A stretch of 64,000 bases of DNA, taken from positions 11,912-75,911 of the forward strand of contig JASMTR010000047.1 of assembly GCA_041694175.1 (NCBI GenBank). Direction: 5' to 3'. This DNA is from Psychroflexus sp041694175 (GTDB lineage Bacteria; Bacteroidota; Bacteroidia; Flavobacteriales; Flavobacteriaceae). Below the pieces are notes generated by a model. The model ran no database searches and was not told the DNA's origin. It worked only from the letters and a program-made list of their open reading frames with translations. Position 1 is the first letter of the stretch; each line of letters opens with the position of its first letter. A program made the translations under genes and the position numbers. Below are positions 27,451 through 36,172 of the stretch, piece by piece.

Positions 27451-29976
27451 TTATTTTTTAGTAGACCTTGATTTAGACTTAGCTTTAGCTTTAGGCTTAG
27501 CTTTAGTTTTTGTCTTTTTCTTAGTTTTTTTAGGTTTCTTTTTATCTAACATCGCTTTAACTTCGTCGAGTGTCAAAGCTTCGGCGTCTGTCGTTTTGGG
27601 TAACTCAATTTTAGTTTTACCTTGACTAACTTTAAATCTTCCCCAACGGGCTTTTTCAACTTTAATACCTTCGTCTTCCCAATGATGTATAAGCTTGTCT
27701 TTTTCTTTTTGAATTTTATCTTCTATAAGTTCTATGATGTCAGCTTCAGAAAGATTATCAAAATCGTATTTTTTATTGACATTGATAAACATCCCATCCC
27801 ATTTTAAGAAGGGACCGAATCGCCCTTTACCTTTTTGAACACCTTTACCTTTATAAGTATAAATGGGTTCGTCTGCTTTTTCTTTTGCTTTTATAATTTC
27901 AACAGCTCTATCAAAACTCACCTCAAGCGGGTCTTCGCCTTTTGGAATTGAAGCAAACTTTTTACCATACCTTATATAAGGTCCAAAACGCCCAACGTTG
28001 GCTTCAACCTTTTCATCTTTGTATTCGCCTAATTCTTTTGGAAGCTTAAACAAATCCATAGCTTCTTCAAAGGTGATAGAGTTTAAGGTTTGATTTGGTC
28101 TTAGTCCTGCAAATTTTGGCTTTTCTTCATCTTCTACTGAGCCAATTTGCACCATCGGACCAAATTTGCCTAATCTTGCACTGACTGGTTTTCCTGATTT
28201 TGGGTCTTTACCCAAAACGCGCTCACCAACTTCTCGTTCTGCATTTTTGGCAACGTCCTCTACATTAGGATGAAATTTATCATAAAATTCTTTAATAACA
28301 TCGGTCCATTTTTCTTCGCCTTGAGCAATTTCGTCAAAATCTTGTTCAAGTTTAGCTGTAAAATTATAGTCTAAAATACCTTCAAAATGGTTAACTAAAA
28401 AGTCATTAACCACTATCCCAACATCGGTAGGAATCAACTTACCTTTGTCAGCACCTGTAATTTCAGAAAGGGATTTTTCTTTAATTTCGTTACTTTTGAG
28501 AATCAATTTTTTGTAAGATCGTTTTTGACCTTCAATATTTGATTTTTCGATGTATTTTCTGTTCTGAATTGTTGAAATTGTAGGCGCGTAAGTTGATGGA
28601 CGGCCAATACCAAGCTCCTCAAGTTTTTTAACCAATGCCGCTTCAGTATATCGGGAAGGTGGTCGAGTAAAACCTTGCGTAGATTCTATAGCAATCGGGT
28701 CAAGTTGATCGCCTTTGGTGATTTTAGGAAGCATGCCGGCTTGCTCTTCATCTTCTTCGTCTTTACCTTCGAGATAGACTTTTAAAAACCCATCAAACTT
28801 GATCATTTCACCTTTGGCTACAAATATTTCTTGATGTTTGTCGGCTTTAATTTTCACATTGGTTCTTTCGAGTTGGGCGTTACTCATTTGAGACGCTATA
28901 GCCCTTTTCCAAATCAATTCATATAAGCGCTGTTGATCGCGTTCAGCAGGCACATTGTGTTTAGAAAAATCTGTCGGTCTAATTGCCTCGTGAGCTTCTT
29001 GAGCACCTTTAGATTTTCCTTTGTAGTTTCTGCTTTGGTGATATTTTTCGCCATAAGCCGAAGTAATTTCTTCTTGAGCACCAGCTTTAGCTTGATTTGA
29101 TAGGTTAACGCTATCGGTTCTCATATAAGTTATATGTCCAGCTTCGTATAATCTTTGTGCCATAGACATTGTTTTTCCGACTGGAAAATATAGCTTTCTG
29201 GCCGCTTCTTGTTGTAATGTAGATGTAGTAAACGGCGGTGCAGGTTTCTTTTGAGCTGGTTTTTTATCAAGTTCAGCAACTTCAAAGTTAGCCTCAACAC
29301 ACTTCTCAAGAAAAGATTTAGCTTTATCAAAGGTGTCAAAACGCTTTGGTAATCTGGCTTTAAAAGACGAGCCTTCTTCCGTTTTAAACTGAGCTTCTAC
29401 TTTATAAAAGGTTTCGGTTTTAAAATCTCTAATTTCACGTTCACGTTCTACAATTAATCTTACTGAAACAGATTGCACACGTCCAGCAGACAAACCACCT
29501 TTTACTTTTCGCCATAAAACAGGTGACAATTCATAACCTACCAATCGGTCTAAAACACGTCTGGCTTTTTGGGCATTGACCAAATTATAATTAATGCCTC
29601 TTGGATTTTCAATGGCTTTTTGGATCGCAGATTTTGTGATTTCTGAAAAAACAATACGTTTTGTTTTAGCCTCGTCAAGTTTTAATTCATCATATAAATG
29701 CCAAGCAATGGCTTCTCCCTCTCGGTCTTCATCACTGGCTAACCAAACGATATCTGATGATTTGGCAGCCTTATTCAGTTTGGAGACGACAGATTTTTTA
29801 TCGGCATTTACAACATATTTAGGCTGAAAATTATTATCAACGTCAACGCCAAGTTCTTTTTGTGGCAAATCTGCGATATGACCGTAGCTGGATTCGACTT
29901 TATAATCTTTACCAAGGAATTTTTCTATGGTTTTAGCTTTTGCTGGTGACTCGACAATAACTAAATTTTTGGGCAT
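27451..29976 (-). CDS. topA: DNA topoisomerase I (type IA)
   Basis: An 841-residue enzyme that relaxes negative supercoils by a transient single-strand break. The TOPRIM domain begins with LVIVESPAKAKTIEKFLG and contains DEDREGEAIAWHL. The nucleophilic Tyr is in GHITYMRTDSV (near 300). The C-terminal third has repeated topoisomerase zinc-ribbon-like units without cysteines (FGPMVQIG, FGPYIRYGKKFASI, FGPFLKWDG, FKVSQGKTKIELP). It ends in a Lys-rich tail of about 30 residues that probably binds nucleic acid. It is followed after 6 bases by the arginase-fold gene. Confidence 0.97.
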   Translation of the reverse strand: MPKNLVIVESPAKAKTIEKFLGKDYKVESSYGHIADLPQKELGVDVDNNFQPKYVVNADKKSVVSKLNKAAKSSDIVWLASDEDREGEAIAWHLYDELKLDEAKTKRIVFSEITKSAIQKAIENPRGINYNLVNAQKARRVLDRLVGYELSPVLWRKVKGGLSAGRVQSVSVRLIVEREREIRDFKTETFYKVEAQFKTEEGSSFKARLPKRFDTFDKAKSFLEKCVEANFEVAELDKKPAQKKPAPPFTTSTLQQEAARKLYFPVGKTMSMAQRLYEAGHITYMRTDSVNLSNQAKAGAQEEITSAYGEKYHQSRNYKGKSKGAQEAHEAIRPTDFSKHNVPAERDQQRLYELIWKRAIASQMSNAQLERTNVKIKADKHQEIFVAKGEMIKFDGFLKVYLEGKDEEDEEQAGMLPKITKGDQLDPIAIESTQGFTRPPSRYTEAALVKKLEELGIGRPSTYAPTISTIQNRKYIEKSNIEGQKRSYKKLILKSNEIKEKSLSEITGADKGKLIPTDVGIVVNDFLVNHFEGILDYNFTAKLEQDFDEIAQGEEKWTDVIKEFYDKFHPNVEDVAKNAEREVGERVLGKDPKSGKPVSARLGKFGPMVQIGSVEDEEKPKFAGLRPNQTLNSITFEEAMDLFKLPKELGEYKDEKVEANVGRFGPYIRYGKKFASIPKGEDPLEVSFDRAVEIIKAKEKADEPIYTYKGKGVQKGKGRFGPFLKWDGMFINVNKKYDFDNLSEADIIELIEDKIQKEKDKLIHHWEDEGIKVEKARWGRFKVSQGKTKIELPKTTDAEALTLDEVKAMLDKKKPKKTKKKTKTKAKPKAKAKSKSRSTKK

Positions 29977-29997
29977 AATGAGTGAATTTTGTCAGTG

Positions 29998-30005
29998 CAA
30001 AAGTA
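29998..30005 (-). promoter_or_regulatory. Promoter -7 box of topA
   Basis: TACTTTTG on the minus strand (30005 to 29998) matches TAnnTTTG. It would give a start near 29991, about 15 bases before the topA ATG. No -33 element is evident. The rest of the 274-base divergent gap up to sdaA is AT-rich; near the other end, CATCTTTG (30229-30236) is a one-mismatch -7 box for sdaA. Confidence 0.45.
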
Positions 30006-30250
30006 GGCGAAATTTTGAATATAAAAATTGAAGTGACTTTTTATCTAAAATAAAACCTTAACAATAGCTCTTCTGAATATTTACAAATTACTGATAATAA
30101 ATGATTTAAGCAAGATGATACAGACTTGATTTTTTTCATAGTTAGATCGTATTAAAACTTAAATTAACATCTGTTGAAATAAATCTTTAATTTAAACTAA
30201 ATTTTAAAAATCTATATTTAAAAAAACACATCTTTGTAAAAACGATTGAA

Positions 30251-31690
30251 GTGAAAAAAATAGAATGTATTAGCGTTTTTGATATGCTAAAAATTGGTGT
30301 TGGTCCATCAAGTTCTCACACTTTGGGGCCTTGGAGAGCTGCGCAACTTTTTGTAAAAGAACTAAAAGATATAAATCTTATTAATGAAGTCAGTTCTATA
30401 AAAGTTGAACTTTATGGATCGCTTTCTCTTACTGGTAAAGGTCACGCTACTGATATTGCAGTTGCATTAGGTTTAATGGGGTTTGACCCTGTAAAAATGC
30501 CCATTGAAAATATTGATATTGAAATTTCAACTTTAAAAGCTAAATCAGCACTTCTATTAGGGCAAAAAAACAAATTAGAATTTAGTTTCGAAAACGATAT
30601 AGAATTTAAAAGTCAATTTTTAGACTTTCATCCTAATGGAATGATTTTTAAAGCTTTTTCTAAAGGAAACATATTGCATCAAGAATCGTTTTATTCTATA
30701 GGTGGAGGATTTGTAGTGAAAGAAGAAAGAGAAAATGCAAAACAGAAGATTGAAGATTTTAAACAATTTCCATTTTCAATAGAAACAGGTGCAGAACTGC
30801 TGGCTTTCTGTGCAAACGAAAAGAAAAATATTGCAGAAATAGTTTTAGAAAATGAAAAATCACTTAGATCTCAAGATGAAATTGATCAAGGGTTAAAAGA
30901 CATTTGGGATGTAATGCTTGACTCAATGTATGTCGGTTGCCACACAGGCGGCGAATTGCCAGGAGGATTAAATGTGAGTCGCAGAGCCTTAAGAATGAAC
31001 CAGAATTTGTTAGCTGAACATTTTGAAACTTATAATAATGCTCAAGAATGGCTTCAAACTATAAGACAGACTGAAGTTAAGTTTAGGCAAATATTAAAAT
31101 GGGTCAGTTGTTTTGCTATTGCTGTTAATGAAGTCAATGCTTCTTTAGGTCGTGTAGTCACTGCGCCGACAAATGGAAGTGCTGGAACTCTGCCATCGGT
31201 TATGATGTATTATATGACCATTGAAAACCATCAAGCTTCATTTGAAGACCTTAAAGAATTTATGTTGGTTGCTGGCGAAGTTGGTAGTTTATTTAAAAAA
31301 GGCGCAACCATTTCTGCGGCTATGGGCGGCTGTCAAGCTGAAATTGGCGTGTCGTCTGCTATGGCAGCTGCTGGCTTAACACACGTTATGGGCGGTTCGC
31401 CAGAGCAAGTCCTTATGGCAAGCGAAATTGCTATGGAACATCACTTAGGTTTGACTTGCGACCCCATAGCTGGTTTGGTTCAAATTCCTTGTATAGAGCG
31501 AAACGCGATGGGTGCTATTAAAGCCATAAACGCAGCTGAAATCGCTATAGAATCTGATGCTTCAAAAGCAAAAGTTCCCCTTGACAAAGTGATTAAAACC
31601 TTATGGGAAACTGCTAAAGACATGAACAATAAATACAAAGAAACCTCAGAAGGTGGTCTTGCGGTGCAAGTGAATATCAGTGATTGTTAG
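30251..31690 (+). CDS. sdaA: L-serine ammonia-lyase, iron-sulfur type
   Basis: A 479-residue single-chain serine deaminase that converts L-serine to pyruvate and ammonia with a [4Fe-4S] cluster. The N-terminal domain has GVGPSSSHTLGPW (about 16-28). The catalytic domain carries the cluster cysteines in VGCHTGGELPGG, MGGCQAEIGVSSA and LTCDPIAGLVQIPCIERNA. The start is GTG at 30251, supported by a near-consensus promoter box about 15 bases upstream; no ATG is close. It is convergent with the NTF2-like gene, 8 bases away. Confidence 0.95.
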   Translation: MKKIECISVFDMLKIGVGPSSSHTLGPWRAAQLFVKELKDINLINEVSSIKVELYGSLSLTGKGHATDIAVALGLMGFDPVKMPIENIDIEISTLKAKSALLLGQKNKLEFSFENDIEFKSQFLDFHPNGMIFKAFSKGNILHQESFYSIGGGFVVKEERENAKQKIEDFKQFPFSIETGAELLAFCANEKKNIAEIVLENEKSLRSQDEIDQGLKDIWDVMLDSMYVGCHTGGELPGGLNVSRRALRMNQNLLAEHFETYNNAQEWLQTIRQTEVKFRQILKWVSCFAIAVNEVNASLGRVVTAPTNGSAGTLPSVMMYYMTIENHQASFEDLKEFMLVAGEVGSLFKKGATISAAMGGCQAEIGVSSAMAAAGLTHVMGGSPEQVLMASEIAMEHHLGLTCDPIAGLVQIPCIERNAMGAIKAINAAEIAIESDASKAKVPLDKVIKTLWETAKDMNNKYKETSEGGLAVQVNISDC

Positions 31691-31698
31691 GTCTAAAA

Positions 31699-32154
31699 TT
31701 ACTGTTTTTCTCTCGTGTCTGCTATGTAACTAATCAACCAACGCTTATCAACTTTAATTAAAGTCAGTACATTAGTTCCTGAGTGAGATAACTCGCCATT
31801 GACATAAAAATTATAAGGTATGCTGTACTGAGCGAAATGCTTTGAAACCAATGAATCAATATCAAATATTTGTTCTTCTATATTAATATTTTCAGGAATA
31901 GATTTTAGACTATTCAAAAAATCTTGTTTTGTTGAAAAACTCAAACTTGCTTTTGGTTGTAGTTGAAGACTGTGTAGTTTTAAATTGTCTAAAGTAAGAC
32001 TATCAATCACTTTAATGTTTTTTTGATTTAGGGCTTTAAAAAAGTCATTAACAAAATCATTTGAAGATTGAGCAATAGCTAAATGGCTCATGAAAAAAAT
32101 AATAGCGAGTAACAGATGTTTCATAGTTTTTTTATTTGCAATTAATACAATCAT
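31699..32154 (-). CDS. Exported NTF2-like (SnoaL/DUF4440-type) protein
   Basis: A 151-residue protein. The likely mature start follows MKHLLLAIIFFMSHLAIAQ, which begins at Met11 (32124), so the real start may be 32124 rather than the ATG at 32154. The mature part has an N-terminal helix (NDFVNDFFKALNQKNIKVIDSL) and a curved sheet ending KVDKRWLISYIADT, which is the NTF2-like pattern. Such proteins often bind small ligands, and no catalytic residue can be identified. The ATG at 32154 overlaps the stop of the LysR gene by 4 bases, so the two are probably one transcript. Confidence 0.6.
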   Translation of the reverse strand: MIVLIANKKTMKHLLLAIIFFMSHLAIAQSSNDFVNDFFKALNQKNIKVIDSLTLDNLKLHSLQLQPKASLSFSTKQDFLNSLKSIPENINIEEQIFDIDSLVSKHFAQYSIPYNFYVNGELSHSGTNVLTLIKVDKRWLISYIADTREKQ

Positions 32155-33083
32155 AAGGAACTGATATAGTTTTCATACCAATTAAATTTAGAATCAATAA
32201 TTTTTTGTTTTTCTTGTTTTAAAAAATCTATATACGATTGAGCTACAGGTGAATGTTTTTTGTTTTTTAACCAGATTAAATTCCACTCTGTGGTAATCGG
32301 ACATTTTTTTGATGGTACTACCTTAACAATGTTATTTAATAATGCATTTTTTAGACCTATTATTGGCATAAGTGACACTCCAAGTCCAGCTATAACAGCT
32401 TGTTTAACGGCTTCATTCGAGGTGAGTTCAAGTCGTTTGCCTGTAGGGAAATTATAAGTTTTCATATAAGTTTCCATAGCGTGACGAGTTGCAGAGCCAT
32501 ATTCTCTATATATAAGTGGCGCTTTTTTTAGGCTATTAAGGTTATCTTTAAATTTAAATTCATAGTCTTGATTGGCTACCCAAACTAAAGTATTCGGCAT
32601 TAATGGTTCACGTTTAACATCTAAATGAGATGGTAAGGTTGAAACCAATGCAAAGTCTACAGCATTTTCTTCTAAAGACTTAACCACTTTAAGTTTATTA
32701 GTCACGTCCATATTGAGTTCTATACCGGGATGCTCATTTACAAATTCATTTAAGAAATAAGGCATTACATATTTCCCTGTAGAAACTACGGATATTTTTA
32801 ACTGCCCAACCAATTGCCCTTTAAAGGCTAAGGTTTTATAGTTAATATCACTGACTTCTTTTAAAATCTTCTTAGAAGACGCTACAATTTCATGGCCAAA
32901 TTCTGTAATATGTATTTGACGCCCTATAACTTCTAAAAGTGGAATTTCAAATTGATCTTGAAGGTTTTTAAGCTGAATGGAGACAGCAGGCTGAGATAAA
33001 TGTAAAGCTTCTGAGGCTTTAGTAACACTTTTAAGTTCAGCAACTTTAACAAAAACCTGTAACTGATGCAAAGTATAATTCAT
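32151..33083 (-). CDS. LysR-family transcriptional regulator
   Basis: A 310-residue regulator. The N-terminal winged helix-turn-helix has LHQLQVFVKVAELKSVTKASEALHLSQPAVSIQLKNLQ. The two-lobed effector domain contains GQLKISVVSTGKYVMPYFLNEF and NEAVKQAVIAGLGVSLMPII, as in the CbbR/CysB group. It probably responds to a small metabolite. It is divergent from a hypothetical gene at 33165, and a 12-base palindrome lies 9 bases upstream of its start. It overlaps the NTF2-like gene downstream. The regulated genes are most likely the divergent neighbour and itself, by analogy with other LysR loci. Confidence 0.9.
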   Translation of the reverse strand: MNYTLHQLQVFVKVAELKSVTKASEALHLSQPAVSIQLKNLQDQFEIPLLEVIGRQIHITEFGHEIVASSKKILKEVSDINYKTLAFKGQLVGQLKISVVSTGKYVMPYFLNEFVNEHPGIELNMDVTNKLKVVKSLEENAVDFALVSTLPSHLDVKREPLMPNTLVWVANQDYEFKFKDNLNSLKKAPLIYREYGSATRHAMETYMKTYNFPTGKRLELTSNEAVKQAVIAGLGVSLMPIIGLKNALLNNIVKVVPSKKCPITTEWNLIWLKNKKHSPVAQSYIDFLKQEKQKIIDSKFNWYENYISSL

Positions 33084-33091
33084 TGGGTTTG

Positions 33092-33103
33092 TTTATGCAT
33101 AAA
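33092..33103. promoter_or_regulatory. Perfect 12-bp palindrome upstream of the LysR gene
   Basis: TTTATGCATAAA is its own reverse complement and lies 9 bases before the LysR ATG in the 81-base divergent gap. It is a candidate operator for autoregulation, although the classical T-N11-A form is not exact. A second palindrome, CAAATTTG (33142-33149), is also a near-match to the -7 box. Confidence 0.35.
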
Positions 33104-33164
33104 ATTAAAAGTATAAATATAATTAAATGCTTTAAATGTTTCAAATTTGTAATCAAAAAAACTT

Positions 33165-33656
33165 ATGCGTTGGTTATTTAAGCCTAAAACTACAAAACGA
33201 TTATTTCTACTTTGTCCGACATGGTGTTTAGAAACTAAACTTATAAATGAATTTAAAGACAATTCCTATTTTATGACAGCTCTAGGTAGTTCATTTTCTT
33301 TTGATAAGGTGCAAATACAACAAATTAAATCTCTGGTTTGTCAAAAAGGTATCCAAAAAATTTGTGTGGTTGCTAATCCTAAATGTAAGTTTATTCAAAA
33401 TATTATACAGCCTGATACTTTACATAACACAGCAGTAGAAGAATTATTAGCAAGCATCTACCACAAAAAATACGACGAGATTCAAAACGAGGTATCATTT
33501 GAAGACAAATGTCGAAGGCTTTCAATTTTACATTCTGAATTTCAAATAGCTCATCTTTGGTGTAAACCTGAAATTTTAGCTTTGATAGAGCATTATAATT
33601 TGGATATATCAATCATAGTAAATCATGTTCCAGAAATTCACAAAACAAACAAATAG
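33165..33656 (+). CDS. Uncharacterised protein, possible degenerate beta-carbonic-anhydrase-like fold
   Basis: A 163-residue cytosolic protein that I do not recognise with certainty. The segment QIKSLVCQKGIQKICVVANPKCKF (about 53-76) resembles the second zinc-binding region of beta-carbonic anhydrases, with ANPKC where the family has a GHxxC pattern. FLLCPTWC (14-21) stands where the CxDSR motif would be. If the resemblance is real, two Cys are kept while the His, Asp and Arg are lost, so normal catalysis is unlikely. It is divergent from the LysR gene and may be its target. The fold assignment is only suggestive. Confidence 0.6.
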   Translation: MRWLFKPKTTKRLFLLCPTWCLETKLINEFKDNSYFMTALGSSFSFDKVQIQQIKSLVCQKGIQKICVVANPKCKFIQNIIQPDTLHNTAVEELLASIYHKKYDEIQNEVSFEDKCRRLSILHSEFQIAHLWCKPEILALIEHYNLDISIIVNHVPEIHKTNK

Positions 33657-33726
33657 ATTATTTTAAATTTACCTTTTTTTAATCATAAATTCTTTCTGTG
33701 AAGGTAAGTATGATTATATTTTCCAG

Positions 33727-33734
33727 TATTTTTG
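33727..33734 (+). promoter_or_regulatory. Promoter -7 box of the hemolysin III gene
   Basis: TATTTTTG matches TAnnTTTG. The start of transcription would be near 33741. A TTG at 33732 lies inside this box, so it cannot be the start codon if the promoter is real; the next TTG is at 33747. Confidence 0.45.
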
Positions 33735-33746
33735 CAAAAAATTATT

Positions 33747-34373
33747 TTGAGCATTATACAGTCCAAAAAAGAAGAGCTTTTAAACGCATTAACGCATGGT
33801 TTGGGTGTTATTTTATCGATTTTAGCCTACCTAGTGCTGATTTTGAATTATAATGAATTAAAAATTGATCTCTTTTATATATCAATTTATGCTTTGAGTT
33901 TGGTTGTTCTTTATAGCGCTTCTACCTTATATCATAGTATTAATCATAAAAAGTATAAGGTAATATTAAGGAAATTTGACCACATAAGCATCTACATTCT
34001 TATATCAGGAACATATACACCTATATGTGTTTCAGTTTTAAAAGATAGTTATGGGTTTTTAATACTTGGTATTGTGTGGGCTTTAACTCTAATTGGTCTT
34101 GTATTAAAAATATTTTTTACAGGTAAGTTTGAAAAAATATCACTCCTACTCTATTTAATAATGGGTTGGTTAATTGTCATTGATATTGATACCTTTTATC
34201 AAAATGTAGACACGTTAACTTTATGGTTTTTAGGCTTAGGTGGTTTATTTTATACATTTGGTGTTTTATTCTATATAATGCACAAACTTAAGTATCATCA
34301 CGTGATTTGGCATATATTTGTTTTGTTAGGTAGCTTTTTTCACTACTTAATGGTATTACGTATAACCACTTAG
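33747..34373 (+). CDS. Hemolysin III / PAQR-family membrane protein (YqfA-like)
   Basis: About 208 residues with seven hydrophobic segments. Family motifs are ALTHGLGVILSI near the N-terminus, YSASTLYHSINH, KFDHISIYILISGTYTP and, close to the C-terminus, HVIWHIFVLLGSFFHYLMV; these supply the conserved His and Asp thought to bind a metal. The biological role of bacterial members is unclear, and toxin activity should not be assumed. No ATG is available. I prefer TTG at 33747, six bases after the predicted start site, giving a nearly leaderless message. TTG at 33732 is the alternative. Its stop abuts the convergent thioredoxin-like gene with no gap. Confidence 0.82.
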   Translation: MSIIQSKKEELLNALTHGLGVILSILAYLVLILNYNELKIDLFYISIYALSLVVLYSASTLYHSINHKKYKVILRKFDHISIYILISGTYTPICVSVLKDSYGFLILGIVWALTLIGLVLKIFFTGKFEKISLLLYLIMGWLIVIDIDTFYQNVDTLTLWFLGLGGLFYTFGVLFYIMHKLKYHHVIWHIFVLLGSFFHYLMVLRITT

Positions 34374-35033
34374 TTATTTTTTAATTTTATTTATAGCCTG
34401 TTCCATTCTTTTCTCAAAGTTATATTCAAAAAGATTTGGAAAAGAAGCTGTGAGTTTTAAAATATCTATTATTTTCCTATCAGAATTGGTTATAATTAAA
34501 GTCGGAACCCCTAAAGCATGTTTTAGCATTCTCACTGTATGTTCATCTCTATTTCTCAATTCATTAACGTAAAGGATTTCTGCTTTTTTATAAAAAGGTT
34601 TTGACAATTTTCTAGCTTGTTTTTTGTCATGCCAAATTAAAACTAAAAAGTCAATTTTGCCATGCGACATTTTAATATGATGATTTAGGACCGCCATTTC
34701 ATCCACCAGAGGAGCACACCAATCTGCATATGTCAATAAAACTAATGGTTTATCAAAATCACTTAAATTGTTTTTTTGCCGATTAAAACAATTTATATTA
34801 AAATCATCAAGATAAGAGTCAATTAATTTTTGATTGATAAATTCATTGTATAATTGAGCGACTCTTTTGAAATCTTGAGCAGCTTTTGCTTTTCCTATCT
34901 TGTATTTATATGCGTTGATATTAGTTGCAATCTGTTCTGAAAAATAGACTTTACCCGCATAGGTGAATTCACCTTGAGCTAAGCTAATAGAGCATAAACC
35001 AACTATCAAAAAAACACAAAAAAAAGGTTTCAT
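34374..35033 (-). CDS. Exported thioredoxin-fold protein with a single active-site cysteine
   Basis: A 219-residue protein with a signal peptide (cleavage near ISLAQG). A helical region (about 30-85) precedes a thioredoxin domain with PLVLLTYADWCAPLVDEM. The usual WCxxC is WCAPL (Cys106, Leu109), so the resolving Cys is missing. The GVPTLIITN segment with the expected cis-proline is kept. Such a protein cannot be a normal disulfide oxidoreductase; it may bind partners through a mixed disulfide or act as a chaperone. It is probably monocistronic with its own -7 box at 35051-35058 and abuts the hemolysin III stop. Confidence 0.72.
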   Translation of the reverse strand: MKPFFCVFLIVGLCSISLAQGEFTYAGKVYFSEQIATNINAYKYKIGKAKAAQDFKRVAQLYNEFINQKLIDSYLDDFNINCFNRQKNNLSDFDKPLVLLTYADWCAPLVDEMAVLNHHIKMSHGKIDFLVLIWHDKKQARKLSKPFYKKAEILYVNELRNRDEHTVRMLKHALGVPTLIITNSDRKIIDILKLTASFPNLFEYNFEKRMEQAINKIKK

Positions 35034-35050
35034 AATCGGTTAGATTTAAC

Positions 35051-35058
35051 CAAATATA
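35051..35058 (-). promoter_or_regulatory. Promoter -7 box of the thioredoxin-like gene
   Basis: TATATTTG on the minus strand (35058 to 35051) matches TAnnTTTG. It lies 17 bases before the ATG at 35033, in the 51-base gap after the nucleoid-associated protein gene. A -33 element is not evident. Confidence 0.45.
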
Positions 35059-35084
35059 TGAAAATCAATTGATTTTGCTAAGCT

Positions 35085-36140
35085 CTATTTTTCTTCTTTA
35101 TTAAAATAGACTAAGTAATAATACATCTGACGGTCTTCATCCCAGCCTTTTTCTATATATTTTTCTGCGGTTTCGGAATTGACAAAATCCATTTTGATTT
35201 GCACATTAGTGTCTAGATTAATAACGTTTTTCATCTTTTTGCGCGCTGAAGTGACCGCCGTGTTTGAGATGGGAAAACTTGATAAATCTTCAATATTATA
35301 TTTTGGAGCTTTGTCTGTTTTGTAGTTTTTAAATTCGGGATGCAATTCTGGATTGTCTAAAACTTCATTGAGGAATTTAGTTTCTTCAAAGTCTTCATTG
35401 CTGGCAAAGTGATTGACCGCTTTGTTCATAAACATCATTTCTTGCTGTTTATCTTCAGCAGGTCTGACCACGTCTTTAGCGAAATTCTCACAAAATTTAA
35501 GGTACTTTTTAGTGTAAAAATTTTCGTCCGCAAAAAAGTCAATGCCGAGAAATTCTTCTAACCAATATTTGGTATCGTATTTATTAGAATCTATGGATAA
35601 AACTTTGTAGCCAGTTTCTTTTTCAACATTTAAAATCAGAGCGCCTTTGTCTAACTTATTAAGGTGAACACCTTGCTCTAATCTGGGTTTTAAGTTGTCT
35701 TCATTTTTATCAAACTGTAAAAAATCGTGTTTTAGTTCACTTTTAAAAATACCAATGGCTTCAACTTTTTGGTTATCAACTAAAACATTTTCAAGATAAG
35801 TCACATAAACCTCGCCACTTTTGATGTGCTGATGTTTAGATTGTTCAAACAAATACTTGGTAATCTGTTTTGAAATGTCGTGCAATTCTAAAGGATTATT
35901 AAAGCCTTTGCGAATCATTTGGTATAAATCGTGAAATTCTAAATCTGCTTCGTGCTTAAATTGGTAATAGTTTTCTTCTTTGTCTCTAAAAGGTTTGAAG
36001 AAATACTCTTTGAGCAATGGCATTAGTTCATCATCAACAGTAAAAGGGTCACTTGATAGAAAATAGTTTTCGTTGCGACTCTTATTCCCGACACGATGAA
36101 TAGATAAATGCTCAATTTGAGCGGAATACAAATTTAACAT
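35085..36140 (-). CDS. Nucleoid-associated protein, NdpA/YejK-like
   Basis: A 351-residue protein resembling the 37-kDa nucleoid-associated family. Supporting parts are the N-terminal IEHLSIHRVGNKSRNENYFLS, the central VYVTYLENVLVDNQKVEAIGIFKSE and GVHLNKLDKGALILNVE, and a C-terminal region ending in VQIKMDFVNSETAEKYIEKGWD. The E. coli homologue is found on the nucleoid but its molecular role is not settled. The gene lies 16 bases after yidC, and a 7-bp tandem repeat fills that spacer. Confidence 0.78.
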   Translation of the reverse strand: MLNLYSAQIEHLSIHRVGNKSRNENYFLSSDPFTVDDELMPLLKEYFFKPFRDKEENYYQFKHEADLEFHDLYQMIRKGFNNPLELHDISKQITKYLFEQSKHQHIKSGEVYVTYLENVLVDNQKVEAIGIFKSELKHDFLQFDKNEDNLKPRLEQGVHLNKLDKGALILNVEKETGYKVLSIDSNKYDTKYWLEEFLGIDFFADENFYTKKYLKFCENFAKDVVRPAEDKQQEMMFMNKAVNHFASNEDFEETKFLNEVLDNPELHPEFKNYKTDKAPKYNIEDLSSFPISNTAVTSARKKMKNVINLDTNVQIKMDFVNSETAEKYIEKGWDEDRQMYYYLVYFNKEEK

Positions 36141-36151
36141 AAAGACTTTTT

Positions 36152-36172
36152 ATTTTTTATTTTTTATTTTTT
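36152..36172. repeat. Tandem repeat, three copies of ATTTTTT
   Basis: Three perfect copies of the 7-base unit ATTTTTT (AAAAAAT on the coding strand) span the last codons and stop of yidC and the leader of the nucleoid-associated protein gene. Loss of one unit would leave the YidC C-terminus unchanged and only alter the spacing upstream of the next ATG. Confidence 0.85.
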
